Below are positions 44,382-57,671 of a stretch of DNA of 64,000 nt, one piece after another. This DNA comes from Aaosphaeria pasadenensis. Its lineage: Eukaryota > Ascomycota > Dothideomycetes > Pleosporales. The notes under the pieces were generated by a model. That model saw nothing but the letters and a program-made list of their open reading frames with translations. It ran no database searches and was not told the origin of the DNA. Position numbers and translations under genes: made by a program. The first letter of the stretch is position 1; every line of letters begins with the position of its first letter. The stretch spans positions 1 to 64,000 of the forward strand of contig JAKLMB010000045.1 in NCBI GenBank assembly GCA_022813625.1. Direction: 5' to 3'.

Positions 44382-47300
44382 CTAACAACAATCGAGTCGT
44401 AAAATGCGCTGCACGTTTTCCAGGATATCGGCGTCGACGCTGAGCACTGGTGAATTGGGTTTAACTTCTTTGAGCATGAGTATGGTCCGCCTGAACAGTA
44501 GACTCAGCGTGCGCTTTGTGAACTGCGTGTTGGCTGGCAAATGCTGTCGAAGCTTTTCGTTCTTATACACTGCTGCGAGTACGATCATGTTTCCGAACTG
44601 ACTGTACGTGGGTTAGAACCGTCTAGTAGCCGTTGTCTGAGTAACTTACGCATGTAATGTACCAAAGATGTTCGTAAGAATGAGACGACGTTTTGGCGTA
44701 TCATAGTATTCGTTGTAAGGCGTGTTTGGATCCGCGCCAACACGGTCGAACGCAATTGTGCTGCGCATTGCGCTTTGAACGCACTCTCCTGCTACTTTCA
44801 AGATTTCGCTCTGTTCGGGAGTCAAATCCACGAAACTGGCCCTGTTCGAATGTTGGGTCGTAGGCGTTGCCACTGAGTCGTTGGCCATCGCTGGCGAGTT
44901 GGTCTGTGATGACCATACTGAAGAAGATCTCGGTGGGCCTGGTGGCAGCTCCATCTCGTGAACAGCCATGTCCAAGAACGGCCTCAAAATCATATAAAGA
45001 CCTCCGTAGAACTTTGCGCGTAGTCGTGCAATATTCAAGTCCTCTGATGGGGGGTCCTCGTCATCCCAGATTAGATCTGGGGGAAGCAGCAATCTCCAGC
45101 TCCTCAGAATCTCCGCGTGCACGGTTGCCTTGACGGCTACTTCTTTCAGGTTATTTGCATCCAAGCTGGGCCTGTTCCGGCCGCCGTTGCCGTATAGAGT
45201 ATTATGCGCTTCGTTCAGGATAACGCGCAAGTGAATCTGGCTGGAATAAATCCACATCGTCTTCTCATGATGGGTTCCTTCGTTGTATGGCATGTCTTCT
45301 GGGAGTTTCTCGAAGACGCCCGATGGGTATGAGACGTCTTCCTGGTACTTGGAAACATCAGTAGGAGGAAGATTGCTCATCTCCGCTAGAATATCGCTGT
45401 TTCGGTATTAGTATACGAATGGCAGATCTTGGGATGGGGTTCCTACGTTTCGAGCTGCAAGCATGTCCAGTAGATGCATTTTACCAAGTTCAGTCGGAAG
45501 AGCTCTTGTTGTGGCAGCTGCGGCTGTTGTGGCATGTTCGCCTGGTTCATCGGGCCTATAACGTTCGAACGGTTGATCTTTGACATATCCCTGTTCCATG
45601 GTAAGTGTATGAACTTGGTGGCGAGGAATAGACACTCTTACGCTTTAATCAGCACCAAACAGACTCTGCAGGCGTTGTTGATCCAACTCCAACTTTCGAG
45701 AACTCGTGCGTACTGGGCCAGGTACAGAGCAGCGAGAACCATGGCCTGTGCATGCGCTACAGTGTTGCCCCCCTGTTGGTTGCCAAGGATATCAGTCGCA
45801 TAGCTGAAATAGGCCATGCCCGGAAGAATGTCAATATTTCTCTTGCGCGAATCCGTTCCGCAATTGCTGAAACTGTTGTTAGGCGAATCTTTAACGCCAT
45901 ACACGTTAGTGATAGGGTCTTTATCGGGAATAGGCGCGGGCAATGGGCCCTGGTATTCCGAGACCTTGCCCAAGGCAAGGATGAGGAGAACAATGGCATT
46001 CCTCAAAGACTTTTCGATCATATCGGGCGACCTTTCTCTGTTCGCCGAATGAGGATCAAGGAACGTACTTCCTGATCGCTTCCTCTTCAATCCTGCGTGC
46101 GCTGCGGAATTAGGGGAGTGTGCATTGCCAGGCTTTGCGTCAGGGCTATACATGTTCCCAAATTCCTTGACCATTCTCCTCAATTTGCTCGGATTCAGAA
46201 ATGGATGGAGAGTATGGATATGTGTATGATAGGAGTTGAGAAGCCTGTTCAACGTCTCGGAGTCGAGCTTCAAACGGCCATCAGCATCCAAGCCACCGGG
46301 AAGTCTGTCGTCCGATTTGTCGGAATCAGCGCTCATTGTGCTGGGACTTGACGGCTCAACTGGGCCCCAAAGGCCCTCGCCGCCAGATGCTGGAGAGGGT
46401 GAGTCTCCAGACTCGTGACTGTCGGGGCTTCCTGGACCCTGGGCCCCGTCATTCTGATCAAGACCCTCGCCTACACCCCAGACACGGACGAGACCACGCG
46501 ATCGTTCCAATTGCATTGGATAGTCATAGACCTTGTAGCCCGCGTTTTTGAGCTTTGTGATAGTTTCAACTCCATCACAAAACTCCTTCATCGAGGTCCA
46601 GTCGTAGAGCAGCTGGTGGGCTGGAGTGGTGTGATCCCCCTGCAAACCCGTCTTTTCCTTGTTGTCTTGTGCGGTGCTCGTTTGGTCGGTTCTCACGCTG
46701 TCCGCTGGAGTGGCCGGGGGCTGCGGAGCAGCAAGCATAGCTTCCTGTTTAATGGGGGTCGACGCATGTGCAGCTATAGGAGACATGTTGGAATTAGCCA
46801 CGACTGGAGACTCGGTCTTCATGCTATTAACTCTGTGCAGCTGCCCTCGTCCCTGCACTGGCGTTGGCATTCTCGTACCACCTGGATGGCTGAAGGATGC
46901 CCGCATTCCGTAGCTTTGTTCTGGGGAAGGATGAGATAACATCGACATCTGGTCGTCTTGCTTGAATGTTTGTCCTTGAAGTCGAGTCTCTACTGCTCGT
47001 TCAAAGGCGCCGAATCTCTCAATGAACTTCTCGAGTGTCGACGAGATGCTGCTCACACTATCTTGAAGCTGCATCATACTCCTATCTTGCCTATATTTTG
47101 TTAGTAAGGAACATTATCAAGGTGTCAAACAACCTACTTTGGTGGTGGGACATCCTTATACTGGCAGTCGAAGTTGTTCTCCCGGCAAAACTGGCACGGC
47201 CTTGCCTCGTCACACTTCTGTTTACGCGAACGACAGTGGTTGCAAGCTTGTGTGGCTCGAACCTGCTTGCGCCTGATCTGACCTTGTCCAGCATACTGCC

Positions 47301-48126
47301 CAGAAGGGCCTGGCATGTAGGGACCCGGCGTATAGGCCTGTACTGGCTGGCCATAGTGCTGGGCTTGAGGAAGAGGTGGGGTATGAAATTGCTGATCATG
47401 TGGGTGTGGAGGGCTCACGACTGCGGGGGCTGGGTAACCATTGCTATAGGTTACGCTGGGGCGGTGGTCTGGTGTCGACCATTGTGCTTGGTGATTGCCA
47501 TGATCCATTACCGGTGGTTTCGTTTCAACGCTCGCTGGGCGCGAGCTTGGGATATCGGGCGCAGAAGAGCGAGGGGTGACGCCTGGACGCGAGGAGTAGT
47601 CGTTGATAGAATCCTGAGCAACTGTTGGGGTTCTGTTAGGATGTGTCACCGGAGGAGCGCCATGGGTGCGCTGGCCCGGCGATGGTATAGTCCTGGGATC
47701 CTGATAGGAGCGCAGATCGGTGGGAGGGAGGGACGGCGAGGGTACGGGAGGCTGGTAGGATCCTGGGGAAGGTCCTGGAGGAGGAGGAGGGTGTTGCTGT
47801 TGATGTTGTTGTTGATGTTGTTGATGTTGTTGTTGATGCTGTTGTTGTTGCTGTTGTTGGTGAGGTGCTGGTGGAGGATGCGAATGCGGTGGAGGATAGG
47901 ATTGTGATGGAGCAGGCGGCGGCGGTGGCGGCGGCGGCAAGCTATGGGCAGGGTACTGGCGAGTGGTCGGAGAGGCCGTGACGGAATGATGTCGAAGCGG
48001 AGGGTTAGGTTGAGAGTGAGGCTGCGTGTGAGGAGGGAAGGGAAGGCCGTTATACGTAGTTGTGGTTGGGGTGACCGAGTCCAAACGGAGACGTTTGTGG
48101 GAGGGCGCGTCCGAATCGACCTCCAT
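44382..48126 (-). CDS. Zn2Cys6 transcription factor with fungal-specific domain
   Basis: A 1182-residue nuclear regulator. Minus-strand exons are 48126-47138, 47090-45642, 45590-45447, 45396-44650 and 44601-44382; every junction phase closes. It starts MEVDSDAPSHKRLRLDS, a likely nuclear signal. Residues about 40-290 are low complexity, with polyproline, a Gln/His block and Ser/Pro segments. The binuclear zinc cluster C-x2-C-x6-C-x5-C-x2-C-x6-C uses Cys 295, 298, 305, 311, 314 and 321, followed at once by a coiled-coil-like linker (LQDSVSSISSTLEKFIERFG). A second disordered stretch follows, then the middle homology region (about 560-1180), with LNSYHTHIHTLHPFLNPSKL and FRLNLVKCIYWTCLQLE. The zinc cluster is unusually far from the start. 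I cannot name the orthologue or target genes. The gene stands alone between two deserts of about 7 kb each. Confidence 0.93.
47791..47862 (-). repeat. CAA/CAG/CAT repeat encoding Gln/His block
   Basis: In the regulator gene, minus-strand CAA and CAG codons interrupted by regular CAT or CAC give runs of two to seven Gln separated by His. A polyproline run from CCG/CCC codons flanks it near 47925-47938. Confidence 0.85.
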
Positions 48127-51100
48127 CCTTATATCAGAGAGAGAGAGAGAGGAGAAGGGCCCGACACCGCTTAGGCCATGCGGCGACAATCCACTTGGGC
48201 TATATTGCTACGGGGAGCTTGCAAGTGCAGGTACAGAGAGGAAAGCCCGTGACGGACGTCCAAGCACAGAAAACTCGGAGGAATTGGGTGACAGGACAGA
48301 CAGGATCGGACAGGATCAGACTGGACCTGACAGGACAGGAAACCTAGGCGGGTTGGGCTCGGCACAATGATGAGCACCAGCGAGGACACTGACACTGGCA
48401 CTGACACTGACAAGAATGACAGAGAGAGCAATTGAGCAGCACGTCAGTGGAGGTGGGCGGAGGAGCAGTGCGGGCCAATCCGCGACATCACTGAGCGAGG
48501 GAGTGGTGAAGAGTTTGACAAGCGTCGCAAGAAGGAAGGTAGGGTAGGGTAGCAACTTGCGAGTAGGAGGAGGAAAGACAATCGGCGGCAGATGAATAGA
48601 GAGGTAAACGGAGACGAGGATGAAGACGAGGACTGACTGACTTACGGCCAGACGGGTATGGGACGGTAGGGCAGAGAGTGTCGCCGTGGGATGCTGGCGC
48701 TGGCGGCAGTAGTCAAGCGGCGTGAATAGGACCCAGTGCTGAGTGCGGCCTTACCATGGAGCCGGAGACCACTACTGGAAGCAGAAAAGAGAACCAGGAC
48801 GGACCAGGACTGACCAGGAACTGACGAGACTGGACAGGACGGCGAGATCGCCTGCGACTGTGAGTCTATGCGTCGACGTTTGTCCTGGAGGAGCGGTGGC
48901 GTTTGGAAGAGAAGAAAGGGCACGGTCCTAGCGAAGAGGGCCAGGGGTTGGTGATGGTGGTGGTGGAGGTGGTTAGGTTAGGTGGTCGCGGAGGTGGTGG
49001 TAGTAGCGGATGGTGGAGTATTGTACGAGTAGAGAGGGCTTGCTATCCGACCAACAACAAGGCGCGGGAGCAGTATAGCTAAGATGGGCCAGGGCACAAT
49101 AATAGCCAGGCGTGACGATAATAAGTCCGTGATGGCCGAATTATTCGTGTACTTGTAGTAGATGGGTAGGGGTGGTGGTGGTGGTATGGAGCAAGAGTCG
49201 CTGTAGCCGAGCGTGAAGATGGGGCTCGAGCGGGTTGAGAACGAAATAACGAGAGAGAGAGAGAGAGACAGGAAGAGGGAGGGAGCTTGGGCTTTGCCCG
49301 ATACGAATAAAGAGAGGATAGTCACGAAGGGTGGGGATGGTGGTGATGGTGGAGAATTGACGATGGTGATGATGATGGTGATGAAGAGGAGGAGGTGAGG
49401 AGGAGGAGGATGAAAGCAGGATAGTGGGGAATGGGTAAACTAGGTAGGAAGAAGGAAGGATGGGATGAACGACAACAACTGCAGCAGCGATAATGAAACG
49501 GTAATAAGAGTGAAGATGGGCGACGATAGATCAGAGGCAGACAGAAGAGGGAAAGGAGGGGGAAGAGAGAGCGAGAGGAGGGGGGGGAAGGGCAAGGGAC
49601 AGAGGACGAGAGGACAGAAGAAAGGCAGGGGTGGTCTAGTGTGGTATCTCTCTCTAACTACCCTACCTAGGGACGGAGTACTGCGTGTACCTATGAGTGC
49701 GAGTCTGACTCTGTGAGCGTGAGTATCAGTATGGATATCAGTATGAGGATGTGTTTGTAATGGGGTGTACTGCTGTATGGTTGGTTACTGTGTCAGTGTG
49801 ATTGTACTCCGTACTGTATTGGAAAAAACATGGTGAAAAAAGTAACAGACGGAGCCGCGGCGCTCATACTAAAACTCATTTGGCGGATGAACACGACGGG
49901 TGTGGATGAAAGTAGCGGGCGGATGATTACCTAGTACGAGACTACGAGTGACTTCAACCACTGTGTATAACTACAACCTACTCCGTAACTACAGGTATTG
50001 ACAACAATAACAGACACAAATGCTACTACTAGTCGCAGAACTCGATACTTTGTGCTACCTACAAGTAGGTACGTATGTATGTAACTAATTACATGCGGAA
50101 AACGAACTACATACAAGTACGGAGTAAATATCTGTATACATACAATACACACCCCACAGGATAGCATGTATAGTAAGAAAACGAAGCTAGGGTCAGAGTA
50201 AATTACAATTACTTGCTTGCAGCGGAAAAGTGAAGCTTTGGTGTCATGGGATGAGACGAGATGGGTAGACATGACTAAGGTAAACAGGGCGGCGTCCACG
50301 ATTCACGAAACGTGGTTGTTGGTTGCGTGCATATGCGTATCGTATCATTCGGATGGATGGTAATTGGAACCGATGGCGATGCCAGCGATACTGCTGGTGA
50401 TGGTGGTAGTGGTTAGTAAACGGGCTGTGTGTAAGTGAAAAGTGAGGCAAAACCCATGGTAATAATAACATGGGACGGTGAATTAATTGATTAGTGGATG
50501 GTCGGTGGACAGTGGACTCATTTTCAAAATCGCCTCAAGACCCAAAACCGCAGCACTGGAAAACGCGCGAGGCGGCTGGTGGGTTTCTCGATTCATGCCT
50601 TGGATCTGATACTGAGCCGTGCTCCCTTCTTCTCCCCTGGGCTTCTTCTTCCATCATCCTTCTTCCAATTTCATTTCTCAATTCGCCAACTTCCTCTCTA
50701 TTCTCTTCCATGCTTCTCTTGTCTCTCCTCGTCCACCCAATTAGTCAAGTACGAAGTAATAAATTCTCGTACTGTAATTACACACCTATCTGTGTGATTG
50801 TTCACACCATCTGGCTCGTATCATTTAGACAACCCTAGTAATCACTTGCCATGTTCTCCGTACCATTCCATATCAACCCCTACTCACCTGCCAGTCCATG
50901 TCCATCTCTTCTTTCTCTATGGTTCTACACGACGTCGTATGTATGTAACTAAAGGTATACTTGGCCATCTCAGACTCCACCTACATTCACTGCAGTTTCT
51001 CCGTATATGCAGGTTGCTGGCTGCGATATCCCGAAGTGGTGCCATGGAACAGCCAACCCTCTAATAGCATGCATGTATCAATGAATGATACACCTTGTGT

Positions 51101-54100
51101 CGATACCAGCCATGGCCGTCGTCTTTAACTTCACCATTGCCACCGTGGTGATTCTAGACGAGCCGCGCCCATGATTCGGAAAGATGCATGCCATACCAAG
51201 CACCTCTTACATGGCCCTGCCATCTGATCCATAGTAGTTGCGTTGTACGGAATACACTCCGTACAAACAACTACTGATCTTTCCTAACTGACTCTCATCC
51301 TGGACCACCGCAATTCGTCATTCGTGATCTGTAATCTGTACTGTCGCGTATTGCGTTTGCAACTCAATCCCAGACCCAGTCCAGTCTGACCGGGTCAATC
51401 TACATGGGCAAACGTTGTACTGTAACGTGACCACCACTGTCCAGGGCTATACCTGGCCCGTAAGATGGCCTGCCACCTGGTAGCCATTCGCAGGCGCAGG
51501 TCAACAAATGCACAACCCTTTCCGTCTATGCCACGACTCTCCGCATCTTGCTCACACACATGCCCAATCAGCACTGCTTACACGCACTGTGCTGATTCCA
51601 TCACCAATGTACGGTGAACTAGATGTACGCCCCTCCCCTCCATCCGTCATGTGCCTGTGTAGCCAGCCAGCGTTTGACAGGCTTATCATTTTGCGCGGTT
51701 CTCCGCGTTACGCTCGCGAAAACTAACAGTTGCTCAGAACGGAGTACTAAACTCTTTCCTCTGCAATTGTTACTGGCCCGCATCGGATAATTTCAGCACC
51801 ACAGGAACAGTACATGGCGAACTAGGGCAGATCAGGTCGCACCACCAATCGCAATTCCATATGCCAATCATGCGAGGAGGTGTGCAGCTTGGCGCGGTTA
51901 GGGATTTCCAGTGCATGAAACCTCGAACTGCCCCATTATTAGTTGACTATAGTTAGTAGTGTCTTCGTCGTGACATCCAGCACGGAGTGTCCCGTAGTGA
52001 ATCTTTGACCGGTGATTAAGTTGACTGTTAAACATATTGGTGATCATATCACAGAGTATGACAGATACATAACACCCCGTACTAATGAATTCCATTGATG
52101 CTCTGGACTCTCTCGTGAGGCTATAGGCCAGCATAGCATCAGACGGTCCGCAACGATTAGAATGGCCATGTCAGAGAAACGATAATACCGTGAAGTCGAC
52201 GGGATTGAGCGTCCAGGGCGATCCGCAGGCCTAACCAAGCAAGCGGTGAAGGATAGAATACACCGCAATTAGACAATGATACTGGACTGTTACGGATTCA
52301 CTGACGGTGAGCAATGGTGCCCCACCGCCCGTCCGTCGCGTGAAGCACCGCACCGCACCGCACCACTTCGACTTGCCCACTCGCTAGTGCGCCCCGGCAG
52401 TTCAGGCTCTTCTCTGCAATTATGTGCGAGAAAAAAACCTTCCAGAAGATATCAGAGAAGTGACGCGATGCGCGCGCTCCGTTGACCTCTGCAATGGCAC
52501 GGAGGGGGCCTTTTGCCGTTCGTGTTCCTTCAAATAGCCCTTCCAGCCATTGACTTTCGCTCTCCTCTGTCTCTCGTCTGTCGTTGTCCGTTGATTGACT
52601 CGCCTGCCGTGTCAATCTTGGGCCAGTGGCTCGTCCTGGCTTCCCACGGTCGGACGCGTTCGCGAATCACTGCAACGAGCTGCATTGCCATCGCGTGTGG
52701 CCAGAGTCTGGGAGTGGAGATGTTAGGCGTTGGTGTAGCTGGCTAACTGAACTAATGTCTGCACGGCCCGAAGCTGTCCGATGCCACCAAGCTCTAATTC
52801 CACCCCACCACCCCTTACCCGAGAGTGCCACCGCTGTTTGAGACAACGACGACTCAGGTAGTCCGCCACGGTTGACCACGGTTGACCTTCTACACGACAT
52901 AAGGGTACAGTTAGCTCTTCATCTGTCATCATGCTTCGCGATCTGACTGCCCAAGATCAGCAGGGTTGGGCCGCTGTATCCATCCCTGGGCCAGCCATCT
53001 CCCTTCTGTTGCCGTCTCTATCAGAAATCCTGCTGTGTCAATGCGATCCTACCGTACCAGCCCGCACACCTTGCGTTACTCCAATGCTGCTGTACCTGGA
53101 ATTGCCCCCGCAGAGCCGCCGAAGCCCTCGAATGCGCTGCTGTATGTCTGTCATAGCATCATTTACATCAACTCACGGTCCTGCCCTGCCCTGCTCATGC
53201 CCTGGACGATTGGACAACACTCGCCCATATTCTCGTTCCCAATACGACTGCACCTACCCTACTGTGTACACACATCTATAACTCGTTACTCGACAAAGTC
53301 GAGTCGAGCTCGAGACGCAGCAAACACTGCATCGTGTAGGTAGGATCATCATGATGCCTTGCCTCGACGCTGCCATGTAAGACTACTTGCAGAGCCCCAT
53401 GTTCGCTGAACACCCTTGATGCTGGTAGACTAGGCCTGCCATCAGCGCATTTCTTCGACCACTTCTGATCGTACAATCTAGCAACCCTGGGAAAAACATG
53501 CAATAAAATCTGGTAATCGAGCCATGCACAGCAAGGTGTGCTTCATTAATCGGCGCGAGACTGCGCAGTGTCGCTCCAAAATGGCATGATTCCCCTCAGT
53601 TCCCTAGTTCGTGCCCCATACGTAGTTGCATATTGATGACCACGAACGAGCGAAAGGTTTGGTCACCTGCACTCGACTGACTTCCTAGAAACAGCACAAG
53701 GCGTACAGAGCTAACCTGACCGGGTCGCCGATTGATCCTCAAAGCGGTGAAATCGTTAAACTCGCTGTCAAATATCCAGCCGATCGGGTGGCCGGTTGTT
53801 CAGCGTGCCGGTAATGGGTTGGATACGGTGAGGCTGTTCTCTACACGCCAATATTCTCGCCTAGGCTTCACGGACAATATGTCCGAGGGTCAAATCAGTC
53901 CAACAGAGCCTATCACGACCCCAATGTCCATCGCTGCGTGCGCTCTAGAGACTGGCCCATCCCGGCCCCTCCACGATGAAAGGTATCCACGTGGATCAGG
54001 GCGAATGCCACGAGGTCTTAGGAGCGCCGGCGTGGGCCGTGGCCGACCCTAGAGGCCCCGTCCTGTCCTGCTTGAAATTCCAGAAAACGTTCGAAACAGA

Positions 54101-55412
54101 CGAGCCTCCTTTGAGACAACCACCCGTGTTCAAGGACACACACAGGCCTGTGTTACAGAAGCTGAACGGAATGATTGCGGACCTTCTGCTCGCTCCCCTA
54201 GTCCGTGATCTCGTAGTCGTGTATAATTGCTTGTAATCTATTTGACGGCTTCGTTTGACTGTAAATGGAGAGAAACAGCCTCGTCTGCTGGCATCAGGGT
54301 TTGCGGAGCAGGATGTGCATTCAAGGGACTGTGCAACCAACACAATATCGCCCTGCACATACACAGTATGGAGCGCTGGGTCTGTGAACATTGCATCAAT
54401 GCACCAGTGCGCCATCACTGTGTGCAGGGCAGGTTGTGGTATTAGTAGGTAGCGACATGTCGTGAAGTGGGACTGCATGTTTGGCGAGTGGACATGCTCG
54501 CATCAAAGGCATCACAAACGAACAGCATCCGTCCAATGCCTCCTTTCAGTCGCCTACCACCTCCCAAACAACGACGCGCCGCAGCCTGCGTCGTTATGCA
54601 AGGCTACTGTCGTCATCCGGATAGATTCTGTGTCGCCTTTGACTGCGTTCGTGTGAGACAGATCTAGATATATTCAGTGGCACCCTACTATACCGCAAGA
54701 TCACCATGGCTTCCGATAAACTCTTGAAAGTTTCGAGTCCTACAGGGAGGAGCAATCAAATCATAACGCTCGTTGGTCAAGTACGGAGTACATAACTATG
54801 TGACTGTGACAGGTCTAAGTGTGATAGATCACACGTTTCTGGTTGGATATCTCTCGAGCTACGAGATGTCGCTCGGCCTTTCGCTGTCGCAGTGGATCAA
54901 TCATCTCACCGCACTTTGGCCCAATTCGGTTTAGTACAAGGCCTCCCCTTCCCGCATTAACCAACATGCTCTCTCTTAACATGTCTTCCTCTGAAAATAA
55001 TTATTGGTGACTTTAATATCGTCAAATATTCTGAGGAAGATATTCGATTCTTGAGATTCCGTTTGGATGTATGACGTTCCAACGAGCAATACGATATGTA
55101 CCTAGCCAGCCTAATTTAGAGCATTCTAATACCGAGACGCTCAATGGTCAATCTGAGACTGTCATGAAGCACAACCCGCAGATCTAGTCCAATTGTAGAG
55201 TGTCATCTTTTGCCTCAGCTTCAAATGTCTACAATTCGAACCTCACTTCTCACCATTGCTACAGTCCACAGTTCCTACGAACCAGATTCACCGTTCTTCC
55301 GCGTCTACTTCTCCACTCCTGTGATTTTCATCCTCTCCTTGCGCCTGCCTTGCTGAAGTGTTCGCTGCATCTCCCGTCTACCCCTCACAAGAGCGCGTCA
55401 CAACAGGGCGCG
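48127..55412. other. 7.3-kb gene desert, promoter side of regulator and P450
   Basis: Between the divergent starts of the Zn2Cys6 regulator and the P450. The first 1.5 kb holds (GA)n runs at 48139-48152 and 49250-49268, GACAG-type degenerate repeats near 48290-48340 and 48790-48842, and a good splice donor on the minus strand (GTAAGT, 48645-48640), so the regulator may have a long spliced leader with small upstream frames. TACGGAGTA or its complement occurs exactly at 49805, 49979, 50118 and 54782, with near copies at 49672, 51253 and 51738. The longest frames, such as 52931-53281, show no family resemblance. No RNA gene was recognised. Confidence 0.5.
49805..50126. promoter_or_regulatory. 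Cluster of three TACGGAGTA/TACTCCGTA sites
   Basis: TACTCCGTA at 49805-49813 and 49979-49987, and TACGGAGTA at 50118-50126, about 1.7-2.0 kb upstream of the regulator's start codon. Three exact nonamers in 320 bases is far above chance. Confidence 0.4.
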
Positions 55413-57671
55413 ATGGCTCTTCGCCTAGTATTGACCGCAGTAGTCGTTATTGTCTTGTACAATGTCCTTGCCAGATACCGCAGGTTAGCAAGAAACATCT
55501 CCGAGGCGAAGGCATCTGGCCTTCCCTACGTAATCACTCTGTGGAATGTGTACTCTATGTTTTGGCTAGCAACAAACGCCATCTGGCTCCCACTACTTCA
55601 CAAGTTGCCATCATTCTGTAAAGGCCTATGGTTACAGTATGTCTCATTCCCTTCAAAAACCACTCCCTGCACTCGTGACCACCCAATTTCGGACACTCTT
55701 TCGTTGACCAGGCACTCCCTGCAGAATCCTAGATCCAGAATGGGCGTACCGGTTCGGCCACGAACCATTCCAAAAGATAGGCTCAGATGTATTTCTCGTC
55801 GTCTCGCCATACAAGGTGAATGCCTTCGTCGCTGACGCAGAGACCAACACGCAAATCACCACCCGGAGAAATGACTTCCCAAAGCCGCTCGACATGTACG
55901 GGGCGCTTGACATCTATGGCAAGAACCTCGTGTCCACCGAGGGCTCCGACTGGCGCATGCATAGGAAACTCACCGCGCCTGCTTTCAGCGAGAAGAATAA
56001 TGAACTCGTCTTCGTGGAGTCGTTGCATCACGCGAAGTCCTTGCTGAGATTGTGGACGGGCGCCGATGGGAAAGGCGATACGACGATCACTGACCCGGCC
56101 TTGGATACGATGAGATTTGCTCTCTATGTCGTCAGCCGTGCTGGATTTGATGTCCGGGTTTTTTGGCCTCATGAAGAGGAGGCCAGGGCTAATGGACAGC
56201 TTGCTGAAGAGAAAACTGATACTAATTCACTTTCTGTCACGTCCGAAGTGCCAGAGGGCCACGGCATGAATTATAGAGAGGCAATCAGTGAATTATTGGA
56301 GAATATGATGTGGACTCAAATCATTCCTCCTAAATACCTACGTACGTATATGGTTTCAAATTTCCTATATTTATTTTCACGAGAATGTCTCTTGAAGCCA
56401 ATTCTATGTTTCGATTTGTTTCTTCTTGTTATATTGATTTTTAATTTATTCTTGGCTGCTTTCTTGTTATATTGCTATTTTCTTTTCGGATTTCAATATT
56501 CTTCTTGTTTAATCATGGTTTTATATTGTCACTTTTTCTTCCATTCCGTTTTGAGTATTTTATACTGATTTCTTTTATAGCCATGTCTCCTTTCAAGCTC
56601 CACCGCACAGTGGGCCAATCAGTGAAAGAATGGGGTCAATACATGAGCGAGATGTACGAGCTCAAGAAGACCCAAGTCCTCTCCGGCAACACCTCCGTCG
56701 ACGGCATGGATCTCTTCCTCTCCCTAATCCGCCATTCCAATATCCTCACCGACACCAATAGCCGCTTCGCCAAATCCGATCTCTTGGGCAACGCCTTCGT
56801 GATTCTCCTCGCCGGCCACGAAACCACCGCCAACGCAATCCACTTCTCCCTCCTCTTCCTCGCCATGAACCCCTCCTGCCAACGTCGCCTCCAAAAGGAC
56901 ATCGATCGCATCCTCAAGGGCAGAAACCCCCAAGACCTGTCCTACGAAGAAGACTTCCCCAAACTCTTCGACGGCATGACCGCCGCCGTCATGAACGAAA
57001 CCCTCCGCATGTTCCAACCCGTCGTCAACATCCCCAAGTCCACCGCCGCAGGGTCCCCCCAGCGCTTCACCATGGACGGAAAACAGTACACGATGCCGGG
57101 CGGAGTGTACATCCACCTCAGCGGCGCCGTCCACCGCAACCCAAAGTACTGGGCTGCCCCTGCATCAAACGCATCATCAGACGACACATTCCCTTCAAAG
57201 TACCCCGATATCGACACCTTCCGCCCCGAGCGCTGGCTCACCGGCAGCACGAAACCGCAGGCCGAATCCACGCCTGACGACGCCATTGACGAGGATCTGC
57301 GCGGTCCGCCAGGCGACGAACCGACTTCCCGGCTCTTCAAGCCGGTCAAGGGGTCGTATATTCCCTTCTCGGACGGCTATCGCTCGTGCATTGGGCGCCG
57401 CTTCGCGCAGACGGAGATCCTGGCCGCGCTGGTTGTCATTTTCTCGCAGAACAGCGTCGAGTTGGCGGTGGATGAGTTCGCGAGTGACGAGGAGGTGGAG
57501 AGGATGCCGGTTGGTGGGGAGGAGAGGAAGGCGGTGTATGAGAAGGCGATTGATGGGGCGGAGTATCTGCTAAGGAATACGATGGGAACTGTTATCACGC
57601 TGCAGTTGAGGGGGAAGAAGATTCCTATTAGGGTTGTGAGGAGGGGTGAGGAGAGATTCAGTTTTGCGTAA
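55413..57671 (+). CDS. Cytochrome P450 monooxygenase
   Basis: A 643-residue haem-thiolate monooxygenase, probably anchored in the ER by its N-terminal helix (MALRLVLTAVVVIVLYNVLA). Exons are 55413-55636, 55725-56341 and 56581-57671; phases close. The I-helix oxygen-binding motif reads LLAGHETTA, the K-helix ExxR is ETLR at 420-423, the PERF-like motif is FRPERW, and the haem-binding loop is FSDGYRSCIGRRFA with Cys 550. It is longer than the usual 500-560 residues, owing to acidic inserts before the haem loop and after it. The second intron is 239 nt, strongly T-rich, and stays open in one frame for most of its length. Substrate and CYP family cannot be assigned by eye. No other secondary-metabolism gene lies beside it. 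Confidence 0.95.

Noticed and set aside
52931..53281. 116-codon plus-strand frame in the second desert
   Set aside because: Begins with ATG but has no recognisable domain and an overlapping open frame alongside; length is within chance for this GC content.
36926..55412. tRNA genes, CRISPR arrays or intact transposons in the deserts
   Set aside because: No B-box-like sequence in a foldable context, no regularly spaced identical repeats with spacers, and no transposase-like frame was seen by eye; a dedicated scan could still find a tRNA.
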